This document shows, one piece after another, positions 1 to 5,416 of a DNA stretch of 5,416 nucleotides. The notes under the pieces were generated by a model. The model made no database searches and was not told the DNA's origin. It was given only the letters and a program-made list of their open reading frames with translations. The DNA comes from Clostridia bacterium (lineage in GTDB: Bacteria > Bacillota_A > Clostridia > Oscillospirales > CAG-272): positions 1 to 5,416 of the forward strand of contig JAGBGV010000101.1 of assembly GCA_017935805.1 (NCBI GenBank). The letters are read 5' to 3'. The translations under genes were made by a program, and so were the position numbers. Each line of letters starts with the position of its first letter. The first letter of the stretch is position 1.

Positions 1-531
1 CTCTGTTGAATCGCGGCGAACGCTTGCCCATCCGTCAAGGTACTCTATACCGTACTGCCAGAAGCTGTCTGTGAGAATAGATCCGAGTATGCTTTGCCAC
101 ACCTCAATATCGGTCACAAGAGAATCCTTCATATTGTTGTACTCGATCGGCACAAACGACATATCTGCCCCACCTGCCGCCAAAGTTGACAAGGTAGCGG
201 CATCAAGGGAGCAGTCCGGCATTTCTATCATCTGAAGTGACGCGATCGCCGCCTCAGCTGCCGCAAGTGCACTCTGCATATTAGCAACAGTCGGGTCCTC
301 ACAGTACTGTTCAATATAGTCAAGCGCCCAAAGCTCAATTTCGCCCTTCAGGTTAGCCACCTCAATCAGCTTCTCCCATTCGGCAAGTACCGCTGACACC
401 GCTGTTTCGTCAAGCTCCACTACCGGTGGCTGTGTTTCCTCCGGTTCAGATGTCTCGTTCTTTTTATTGTTTTTGCTGCATCCGACAAACAAAAGCAAAA
501 TCGCCAATATTGCTGCAAGATACCGTTTCAT
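1..531 (-). CDS. Putative lipoprotein of unknown function, 3' end cut by window edge
   Basis: The first 177 codons are visible, with no stop before the window edge. The protein starts MKRYLAAILAILLLFVGC, a short lipoprotein signal: basic n-region (K2, R3), hydrophobic core at residues 4-16 and lipobox FVGC with the lipidated cysteine at 18. It should therefore be cut by signal peptidase II and anchored on the outer face of the membrane. Residues 19-36 form a polar linker rich in Lys, Asn, Glu and Pro. The rest reads as acidic, mostly helical sequence with an alanine-rich stretch near 88-98; I see no catalytic motif and do not recognise the family. The ATG at 531 is chosen because an AAGGAG site lies 8 bases upstream and the signal peptide begins exactly there. 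The start overlaps the stop of the kinase gene (TAATG), so the two are probably translationally coupled. Both this protein and the C-terminal part of the kinase are predicted on the same side of the membrane, so it may be a sensor partner; that is inference. Confidence 0.85.
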   Translation of the reverse strand, partial: MKRYLAAILAILLLFVGCSKNNKKNETSEPEETQPPVVELDETAVSAVLAEWEKLIEVANLKGEIELWALDYIEQYCEDPTVANMQSALAAAEAAIASLQMIEMPDCSLDAATLSTLAAGGADMSFVPIEYNNMKDSLVTDIEVWQSILGSILTDSFWQYGIEYLDGWASVRRDSTE

Positions 532-3455
532 TATTCTTTCTCCTTCATTCTTTCGTATATAGTGAATACCTCAGACGAGGACAGCTCAACCAGTTTATCA
601 CGTCTCCTGCTCATGAGCGTTTCGAGAGCAGATGTATCACATTTGTCAGGCTCGGCATCACTTATGTCAGACCATGCGCCGATAGCTTCTATGTAATACT
701 TGTAATTCTGCGGATCATCGTCCTCCATTGCGGACAGGTGCGGAGATATTACCAGCTTGAACAGCGCATCGGAAACAGCCGCATCAGCTTCAACAAGGGA
801 TAATAGCTTATCTCGGAATGATGTGCCGTATCTTTCGTTATACGATGGGTTGTTTTCGAGAAAATCCAGCACATCAAGGTAGTACGAATACTCCTCTACG
901 CAGGATTCACTATAGCTGAACAGCTCTGCGTATGCTGTTTCGTTGAACTTTTCCCGCGACCATGGCATTACCTTTCCCGTTTCGGTCATTCGAGTGAGCG
1001 CATTCTCTGCCCATTCAGCACTACCTATAAGCTCTGCATCGCAAAGCATGGTGTGCTGTGACAAACGCGAGAGAAGATTGCTTCTATAGATGCGGTAATC
1101 TGTTCCCTCTGACTGAAGAAGCGAGCGCATGGTATCAATTTCGCCGCCTGTGTTCATGTGGGCAATGACCGCACCCTCCATAACGGAGTGAGCAAAATCC
1201 TCGTCATAAGGCTGCGGGCGGATGTATCTGTTCCAGATAAACACTGATGCCACAACCACAGTCACCGCACAGCAAGCCGCAAATATCGTATACCTTACGC
1301 GGCGGCTTTTAAGTTTTTTCTTGTTTTCTCGGTCAAGAGTTAGCAGATACTCTTCGATGTATTGGTGGACTGCTCTGTATGTTCCCACAGAGTCTCGCAC
1401 AATAAGACCCATGCGATACCGGAGCAGACGCACGACGATCTCGCCGTACCATTCTTCGCTGTGTTTCGCATCTCCGCGAATGTCCTTGCTGTGACCTATC
1501 CAACGTGGAAACAGCTTTGACATGCTCTTTGACCCGAACACTCTCCAGCACCGTTCGACAACAGCAAGCATCTCACGCTCATCAAGTGAGCCTTTTTTTC
1601 TTGCGATCTCGCCGCAGATGGCAGGCAGAACAAATCGAACCGCCGCATCAGCCATCCACTTTTCGGGAGCATTTTCAGGCAGTCCATCCGTCTCTTTTTC
1701 ACAGAGGCTGTCAAAATATGCCTCAATAAGCTCAGAATCCGAGTTATACGGCGTCTGCTTACCCGTGTTGTCTGCGGTTCGGATAAAGATCGATAGCATA
1801 AGCGGTGTTGACAACAGCTCCTGCATCTCTTTTTGTTCGGGAAGCAAAAGTCCGCGGGTGCTGAGTGCGTCAGAGATATCCTGAACTGTCAACGGCGACA
1901 TCTCGTATACAGGAATGTCAAGAGAAAGAGCATCGCTTCTGGTTGTGCAGCAAAGGCTTACCCCGCCCATTTTTGAGAGAGTGTCAAGTTCCCTCTTCAG
2001 CGCTTCCGTGTCTCCCGCCGCCTCGTTCAGTCCGTCGATGAGCAGAACATATGCAGGAATATCACCGTTTTTGGTGGTAATGGGTTTGTCAAAAAGCTGA
2101 TTCAGTCTGTGACGGGCATCCTCCATACCGGAAACGTCTCGTCCGAATCGCAAGTCCTCGAGAATTCGGTTGCGGATAAAGAACTCGCCGCTGTCGTTCC
2201 AGTCGTAAAGTGAAACGTAGAGGAATACAGGCTTTTGAGATGAATATCTCGCGCCCATTGTTATGGCAGTATGAAGGAGGGCTGTTGTTTTGCCCATACC
2301 GCCTGCCGCGCGAAGCACAACAGATCCGCCGCTTGATAGGCTCTCCGTAATTGCTGACTCAACTGTCGTCACCGCGCCGTCAGCGCTTATCGCGCGCATG
2401 GGATACAAAGCTGACTCGTCTGCAATATAGTGCATAGCGGGATTCTGTCTGATCAGGCGGGAAACGTTTCGCTGTCCTGCCTCCCACAAAGCGGAATGAG
2501 TGATTCCAATCCCGTCAATTCTGTCGATAAGCTCCAATAGGTCCGCCCTCATCATTTCAGCGGAGGCATAACGCTTCGAAACCACCCCAGCAAGTCCTCG
2601 GCGGAGTATCTGACGCACCATCAAGGATACAGTCTCGGGCATACCATTTAGCAGGCGGCTGTCGTGAGCATCCGGTGGGTTTTTGCACATGAGCTGGTAG
2701 GCAGTCGGAGCCTTGCCCATGAGCAACCAGTAAAATACCGCAGAAACGGAGTAGACATCGGAAGAATATCCAACGGTCGCGAGATTTCCCTGTCTCACCT
2801 CCGGGGCAGTATACCCCTCCTTAGTCGAGCAGTACAGGCTTTTGCCCTCCCGCAGAGTGTTTATATCGTGAACGCTGTTGTAATCAATAAGATATGTGCG
2901 GGCGTGCTTTCCCTCTCCTACGCGAAGAATATTGTCAGGGCTTATATCAAGGTGCAGATATCCCGATGAATGGAACACGTCCACCGCGTCAAGTATGTCA
3001 AGCATCAAAAGTGCCGCATCGCGAAGATTTTTTGCACCGTTTTTATATTCGGAATCAATAGAACGTCCGCCGTCATATCCCATTACGGTGAACATAGTAC
3101 CGTTTTGCGCAAATGAATTCAGGTTTGCACCTATCCTGTCGGGATAACGTTCAAGCAGACGCAGATGCACCTCGTTGCCGCACTCAAAGCTGTATTTGTG
3201 CAAGTCAAAAACGTCCTCACCGCCGGGCAAGACGCAGATATCTCCGCTGTCTCCGCGAGAAATGAGCCCCTTTGGGTGATAAGGGAACATTTCCTTAATG
3301 AGGACGTGATGACAAAGGCTTCTGTTCAGCCCATCGTAATACTTACCCTTGTAAACGATGGCGTTCGAGCCCTTGCCTACCGTATATTCAATTTCACATT
3401 CCATTCCCGGGAAGGATATCCGAGTACCTGCCGGGAGTACCGTGCGTCTGTCCAT
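531..3455 (-). CDS. Membrane Ser/Thr kinase fused to a NACHT/STAND-like ATPase
   Basis: This is a 974-residue multidomain protein. Residues ~15-310 are a Hanks-type kinase: glycine loop GKGSNAIVYKG (27-37), ATP-binding lysine in VLIKE (K54), a possible helix-C glutamate near 91-95, catalytic loop HLDISPDN (168-175; D170, N175), metal-binding D191 in DYN instead of DFG, GYTAPE (214-219) and D233 of subdomain IX. Residues ~375-705 look like a STAND/NACHT NTPase: P-loop AAGGMGKTT (383-391), Walker B LLIDGLNE (471-478), a TTRS sensor-like motif (504-507), STPL (549-552) and HQYIEEYL (697-704). A basic run (712-721) precedes one transmembrane helix (~722-741). By the positive-inside rule the kinase and ATPase are cytoplasmic and residues ~743-974 lie outside. 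That last domain looks helical and is unrecognised; it has no WD40, TPR or LRR pattern. The start follows AAGGCGG at 6 bases, with an in-frame stop just upstream. All main catalytic residues are present, so an active kinase is likely. The signal sensed and the substrate are unknown. Confidence 0.9.
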   Translation of the reverse strand: MDRRTVLPAGTRISFPGMECEIEYTVGKGSNAIVYKGKYYDGLNRSLCHHVLIKEMFPYHPKGLISRGDSGDICVLPGGEDVFDLHKYSFECGNEVHLRLLERYPDRIGANLNSFAQNGTMFTVMGYDGGRSIDSEYKNGAKNLRDAALLMLDILDAVDVFHSSGYLHLDISPDNILRVGEGKHARTYLIDYNSVHDINTLREGKSLYCSTKEGYTAPEVRQGNLATVGYSSDVYSVSAVFYWLLMGKAPTAYQLMCKNPPDAHDSRLLNGMPETVSLMVRQILRRGLAGVVSKRYASAEMMRADLLELIDRIDGIGITHSALWEAGQRNVSRLIRQNPAMHYIADESALYPMRAISADGAVTTVESAITESLSSGGSVVLRAAGGMGKTTALLHTAITMGARYSSQKPVFLYVSLYDWNDSGEFFIRNRILEDLRFGRDVSGMEDARHRLNQLFDKPITTKNGDIPAYVLLIDGLNEAAGDTEALKRELDTLSKMGGVSLCCTTRSDALSLDIPVYEMSPLTVQDISDALSTRGLLLPEQKEMQELLSTPLMLSIFIRTADNTGKQTPYNSDSELIEAYFDSLCEKETDGLPENAPEKWMADAAVRFVLPAICGEIARKKGSLDEREMLAVVERCWRVFGSKSMSKLFPRWIGHSKDIRGDAKHSEEWYGEIVVRLLRYRMGLIVRDSVGTYRAVHQYIEEYLLTLDRENKKKLKSRRVRYTIFAACCAVTVVVASVFIWNRYIRPQPYDEDFAHSVMEGAVIAHMNTGGEIDTMRSLLQSEGTDYRIYRSNLLSRLSQHTMLCDAELIGSAEWAENALTRMTETGKVMPWSREKFNETAYAELFSYSESCVEEYSYYLDVLDFLENNPSYNERYGTSFRDKLLSLVEADAAVSDALFKLVISPHLSAMEDDDPQNYKYYIEAIGAWSDISDAEPDKCDTSALETLMSRRRDKLVELSSSEVFTIYERMKEKE
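540..545 (-). promoter_or_regulatory. Shine-Dalgarno site for the lipoprotein gene
   Basis: AAGGAG on the minus strand lies 8 bases before the ATG at 531. It sits inside the last codons of the kinase gene, so the lipoprotein has its own strong ribosome site as well as the TAATG overlap. It fixes the lipoprotein start. Confidence 0.8.
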
Positions 3456-3461
3456 TTCATA

Positions 3462-3468
3462 CCGCCTT
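3462..3468 (-). promoter_or_regulatory. Shine-Dalgarno site for the kinase-ATPase gene
   Basis: AAGGCGG, one mismatch from AAGGAGG, ends 6 bases before the ATG at 3455. Another ATG at 3460 is in a different frame and only one base from this site. An in-frame TAA at 3477-3479 rules out a longer protein. Together these fix the start at 3455. Confidence 0.7.
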
Positions 3469-3502
3469 GTAGCTTATTTCAGCATTTCGCTGTTACAAGT
3501 GT

Positions 3503-3534
3503 ATTATATCCGAGGAAGAATATCAGTCTTGCAA
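3503..3534 (-). promoter_or_regulatory. Possible weak internal promoter before the kinase gene
   Basis: The 67-base gap between the two large genes holds a perfect TATAAT (3503-3508, minus strand). The only -35-like hexamer upstream is TTGCAA (3529-3534), inside the last codons of the preceding gene and 20 bases away, longer than the usual 16-18. At 17 bases the sequence is CAAGAC, a poor match. It could give the kinase some independent expression, or be chance in an AT-rich gap. Confidence 0.25.
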
Positions 3535-4668
3535 ATCGTTTCCGAAGTCGCGGAAAAGGTCGGAAAGAAAATCGGAAAGCTGACTGTCAAGCTCGTATAT
3601 ATCCTCACCGCACAGGCAGTAAAGCACCATCCAGTCAAAAGGAGCGCGTGGGTCGATCGGAGAAAATCCGCAGTACTCCAGCATAGAGTTCATCTTCTGA
3701 TAGAATTCGCGGAACGCCTCATCTCCGTCGGAATCGGGATCGGGCAGATCGTAGAATTCGTCTGTGTCAAGATCCTCTTCAACGTCGTATGTAGCAAGGA
3801 ACAAAAGCATCATTACCTTGCGGTTCACGTCGATATGGCGGTTTTTCATTCTTGAAAGAGTGGACTCGCTTGGCCAGTTTGCGGCAATACTGCGCTGGAT
3901 CGCTGACATAGCGTTCTGATTTGCCTTGTCGGTCACGTCGGGCAGCTCGTTCTTGTGGAGATAGTATCTTACGATCTCGCCGCAGGTGTATTTTCGGTCA
4001 GTCTCAAACCAATCCTCAAGCTCAGGAGATTCAAGATGATCCATCATTTCGTTGAACATGGCATACGCGCTGTTGTGCTTTTCGCCAAGACGCTTCTGCG
4101 CGCCTATGATGTATTCGGTAAGCTCCTCTGCAGAGTCAAGCTGACCTACCTCCGCACGGATAACGGAAGTAAAGCTGTCGGGAGCGACCTCTTCCGTGTC
4201 CTCTGCTTTTGCGATCCTTTCCATAATATCGTTGCGAAGAGCCTTGGCATCAAGGTAAGTCATACCGTGATCAAGAGCATAGATATACACAAGCTCCTCG
4301 GGATTTCTGTAGTGCAGTCCTTCCTCTGACACCATTGCAACAAAAGCATCAGCCTCCTTGAGTGTCAGACCAAGCACAAAGCACAGCTCAATAGCATCAA
4401 TTTTTGAAATACTGCTCTGACGGTCTGCAAGCCAGTTGCGAACCTTTTTGTCAACGGAATCTCTCTTTGCTGTGGGGTTATTTGCGAGCAGTCCTTCGGT
4501 GAGAAGCGGACGAAGCTCCCTGCCCTTCGCAAAGGCACCAAGCTTATCGCTGAGTTTACGGAAACGGGCGCACTCCTCCAGCATTGATACCGCTTCACGC
4601 ACGGACATTTCGCGGGAAGTTGCGCTTTCAAACATACCACGGGTGATTGCTGTCATGTTCTCGTTCAT
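3523..4668 (-). CDS. Helical protein with XRE-like HTH region, probable regulator
   Basis: This is a 381-residue soluble protein with no signal peptide or membrane segment. Residues ~73-140 (KKVRNWLADR..., then IELCFVLGLTLKEADAFV, then HYRNPEELVYIYALDHGMTY) resemble the N-terminal half of XRE-like HTH proteins common in Clostridia, where a WL-x-R segment and a LCFALGLSLEEA-type helix are followed by a second helical repeat. Residues ~255-293 (IQRSIAANWPSESTLSRM, then VNRKVMMLLFLATYD) form a second conserved-looking block of unknown role. Residues 295-318 are very acidic, and the C-terminus is helical with several Trp, Tyr and Cys. DNA binding is inferred, not proved; a scaffold or kinase-substrate role is equally possible. 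The ATG at 4668 is chosen because GAGGTG lies 4 bases upstream. The reading frame stays open further upstream, but that extension would cross the tpiA terminator and the promoter. It is the first gene of the three-gene unit, 67 bases before the kinase gene. Confidence 0.8.
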   Translation of the reverse strand: MNENMTAITRGMFESATSREMSVREAVSMLEECARFRKLSDKLGAFAKGRELRPLLTEGLLANNPTAKRDSVDKKVRNWLADRQSSISKIDAIELCFVLGLTLKEADAFVAMVSEEGLHYRNPEELVYIYALDHGMTYLDAKALRNDIMERIAKAEDTEEVAPDSFTSVIRAEVGQLDSAEELTEYIIGAQKRLGEKHNSAYAMFNEMMDHLESPELEDWFETDRKYTCGEIVRYYLHKNELPDVTDKANQNAMSAIQRSIAANWPSESTLSRMKNRHIDVNRKVMMLLFLATYDVEEDLDTDEFYDLPDPDSDGDEAFREFYQKMNSMLEYCGFSPIDPRAPFDWMVLYCLCGEDIYELDSQLSDFLSDLFRDFGNDLQD

Positions 4669-4672
4669 AACA

Positions 4673-4678
4673 CACCTC
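4673..4678 (-). promoter_or_regulatory. Shine-Dalgarno site for the HTH-like gene
   Basis: GAGGTG, matching the 3' part of AAGGAGGTG, ends 4 bases before the ATG at 4668. A second in-frame ATG at 4656 is 16 bases away, too far, so 4668 is the better start. Confidence 0.7.
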
Positions 4679-4698
4679 AATAATCGACTTTTTATTAT

Positions 4699-4727
4699 AT
4701 TGTAGCACAGTAAAGTATGATTTGCAA
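4699..4727 (-). promoter_or_regulatory. Sigma-A type promoter of the three-gene unit
   Basis: On the minus strand TTGCAA (4722-4727) and TACAAT (4699-4704) are separated by exactly 17 bases, and TGC directly precedes the -10 box, giving an extended -10. Transcription would begin near 4692, leaving an untranslated leader of about 24 bases that contains the Shine-Dalgarno site. It begins about 11 bases after the tpiA terminator, so it marks the start of a separate unit. The leader is too short for a riboswitch or attenuator. Confidence 0.75.
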
Positions 4728-4738
4728 GAAAAAGATAC

Positions 4739-4776
4739 AAAAAATGGCACCGAACTATGCCGATGCCATAATTTTT
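4739..4776 (-). terminator. tpiA: Rho-independent terminator of tpiA
   Basis: In the minus-strand transcript AUGGCAUCG pairs with CGGUGCCAU (4761-4769 with 4744-4752): nine base pairs including one U-G wobble, around an 8-base loop, followed by a run of U (4743-4739). The wobble becomes a C-A mismatch in the other strand, so the hairpin is built for minus-strand transcription. It starts about 24 bases after the tpiA stop. Confidence 0.9.
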
Positions 4777-4792
4777 ATCGAAATACTGACAG

Positions 4793-5416
4793 TTACGCCT
4801 GTGCTGCGTCAACGATCTTTGCAAACTTCTCGGGAACGAGAGATGCACCGCCGATGAGACCGCCGTCAACGTCAAGCTTTGCAAGGAGCTCTGCAGCGTT
4901 GCCGTCATTCATGGAGCCGCCGTACTGAATTGTAAGAGCTTCTGCAACATCGTTGTTGTAAAGACCGCAAACAACCTTACGGATGATAGCGCAAACTTCT
5001 TCAGCCTGGTCGGGAGTTGCTGTAAGACCTGTGCCGATAGCCCAAACAGGCTCGTAAGCGATGATAACATTCTTCATCTGCTCAGCGGGAATACCTGCGA
5101 GGTCAAGCTTTGTCTGCATGGAAACGATCTCTTCTGTGATACCTGCCTGACGTTCTTCAAGAACTTCACCGAGGCAGAGGATAACCTTAAGACCTGCGTC
5201 AAGAGCAGCGCGCGTTCTCTTGTTTACAGTTTCGTCTGTTTCACCGAAGTACTGTCTTCTCTCGCTGTGACCGATAATAACGTACTCAACGCCGATAGCC
5301 TTGAGCATCTTGGCGGAAACCTCACCTGTGTACGCGCCCTTTTCCTCAAAGTGTACGTTCTCAGCGCCAATCTTAATATTAGTGCCCTTTGCAGCCTCAA
5401 CTGCTGCGGGAATATC
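4793..5416 (-). CDS. tpiA: Triosephosphate isomerase, 5' end outside window
   Basis: The enzyme interconverts dihydroxyacetone phosphate and glyceraldehyde 3-phosphate in glycolysis and gluconeogenesis, as a cytoplasmic dimer with a TIM-barrel fold. The 207 visible residues are the C-terminal four-fifths of the usual ~250. The reading frame stays open to the window edge through the family segment FEEKGAYTGEVSAKML, so the Met at 5308 is internal and not the start. The catalytic histidine is in IGHSERR (visible residue 50) and the catalytic glutamate in AYEPVWAIGTG (visible residue 122). The phosphate-binding segments QYGGSM and GGLIGGASL are intact. The N-terminal Asn-x-Lys active-site lysine lies outside the window. 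Codon use is strongly biased: isoleucine is coded by ATC or ATT, almost without ATA. This fits high expression and differs from the neighbouring accessory genes. A strong terminator follows directly, so tpiA ends its own unit. Identification is secure. Confidence 0.98.
   Translation of the reverse strand, partial: DIPAAVEAAKGTNIKIGAENVHFEEKGAYTGEVSAKMLKAIGVEYVIIGHSERRQYFGETDETVNKRTRAALDAGLKVILCLGEVLEERQAGITEEIVSMQTKLDLAGIPAEQMKNVIIAYEPVWAIGTGLTATPDQAEEVCAIIRKVVCGLYNNDVAEALTIQYGGSMNDGNAAELLAKLDVDGGLIGGASLVPEKFAKIVDAAQA

Noticed and set aside
3480..3492. Small hairpin CAGC-GAAAT-GCTG before the kinase gene
   Set aside because: Only four base pairs, with no following U-run, so not a terminator and not convincing as a control element.
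3165..3855. Plus-strand open frames of about 165-173 codons and other plus-strand frames across the window
   Set aside because: They lie opposite the well-supported minus-strand genes, lack convincing ribosome sites, and their translations show no recognisable domains. They are shadows of those genes.
1..4668. The three accessory genes as recent foreign DNA based on codon use
   Set aside because: The contrast is with tpiA, a highly expressed gene with extreme codon bias. Base composition does not change sharply by eye, and no transposase, integrase or direct repeats are visible.
4678..4702. Weak dyad CAATA...TATTG between the -10 box and the Shine-Dalgarno site
   Set aside because: Five-base arms 15 bases apart in AT-rich sequence; expected by chance.
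3527..4729. An 11-base inverted repeat, TCTTGCAAATC, at 3527-3537 (plus) and 4719-4729 (minus), flanking the HTH-like gene
   Set aside because: Several 11-base matches are expected by chance in a window of this size, and one copy is coding sequence at the end of the gene. The position over the -35 box is suggestive but not enough for an operator call.
4669..4908. An 80-codon N-terminal extension of the HTH-like gene, open back to 4908
   Set aside because: It would run over the promoter, the tpiA terminator and the last codons of tpiA in another frame, and the extra residues look unlike a real domain. The ATG at 4668 has a Shine-Dalgarno site 4 bases upstream.
4793..5308. Met at 5308 as the start of triosephosphate isomerase
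   Set aside because: The frame continues upstream to the window edge with family-typical sequence (FEEKGAYTGEVSAK), so this Met is internal and the gene is cut by the window.

Overview
The window looks like a chromosomal segment from a Gram-positive, moderate-GC member of the Clostridia, probably in the Ruminococcaceae/Oscillospiraceae neighbourhood. The basis is the style of the proteins: a Firmicutes-type triosephosphate isomerase, a lipoprotein with a short lipobox signal, strong purine-rich Shine-Dalgarno sites, and a helical HTH-like protein of a kind common in Clostridia. The family-level placement is inference and was not checked by search. All genes lie on the minus strand, so the window is described from high to low coordinates.

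Right end: 4793-5416 is the 3' part of tpiA, a glycolytic housekeeping gene whose first ~45 codons lie outside the window. It is closed by a clear intrinsic terminator (stem 4744-4769 with a U-tract). Only about 11 bases further on is a good sigma-A promoter (TTGCAA, 17 bases, TACAAT with an extended TGC). It starts a separate transcription unit.

That unit holds three genes. First is a 381-residue helical protein with an XRE-like HTH-type N-terminal half (3523-4668). Second is a 974-residue membrane protein (531-3455). It joins a Hanks-type Ser/Thr kinase domain to a NACHT/STAND-like P-loop ATPase, a single transmembrane helix and a ~230-residue C-terminal domain predicted to lie outside the membrane. 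Third is a lipoprotein whose start codon overlaps the kinase stop (TAATG) and whose 3' end runs off the window (1-531). The 67-base gap between the first two genes has a TATAAT box that could be a weak extra promoter.

Inferred working model: an outside or envelope signal, perhaps received by the C-terminal domain together with the lipoprotein, gates a nucleotide-driven STAND switch. That switch controls a cytoplasmic kinase, and the HTH-like protein is a candidate regulator or substrate. I do not recognise the set as a named system. It is a plausible candidate for an undescribed membrane signalling or defence-like cassette beside a core gene. There is no gene-free stretch longer than 300 bases, and I saw no RNA genes, CRISPR arrays, insertion sequences or attachment sites.
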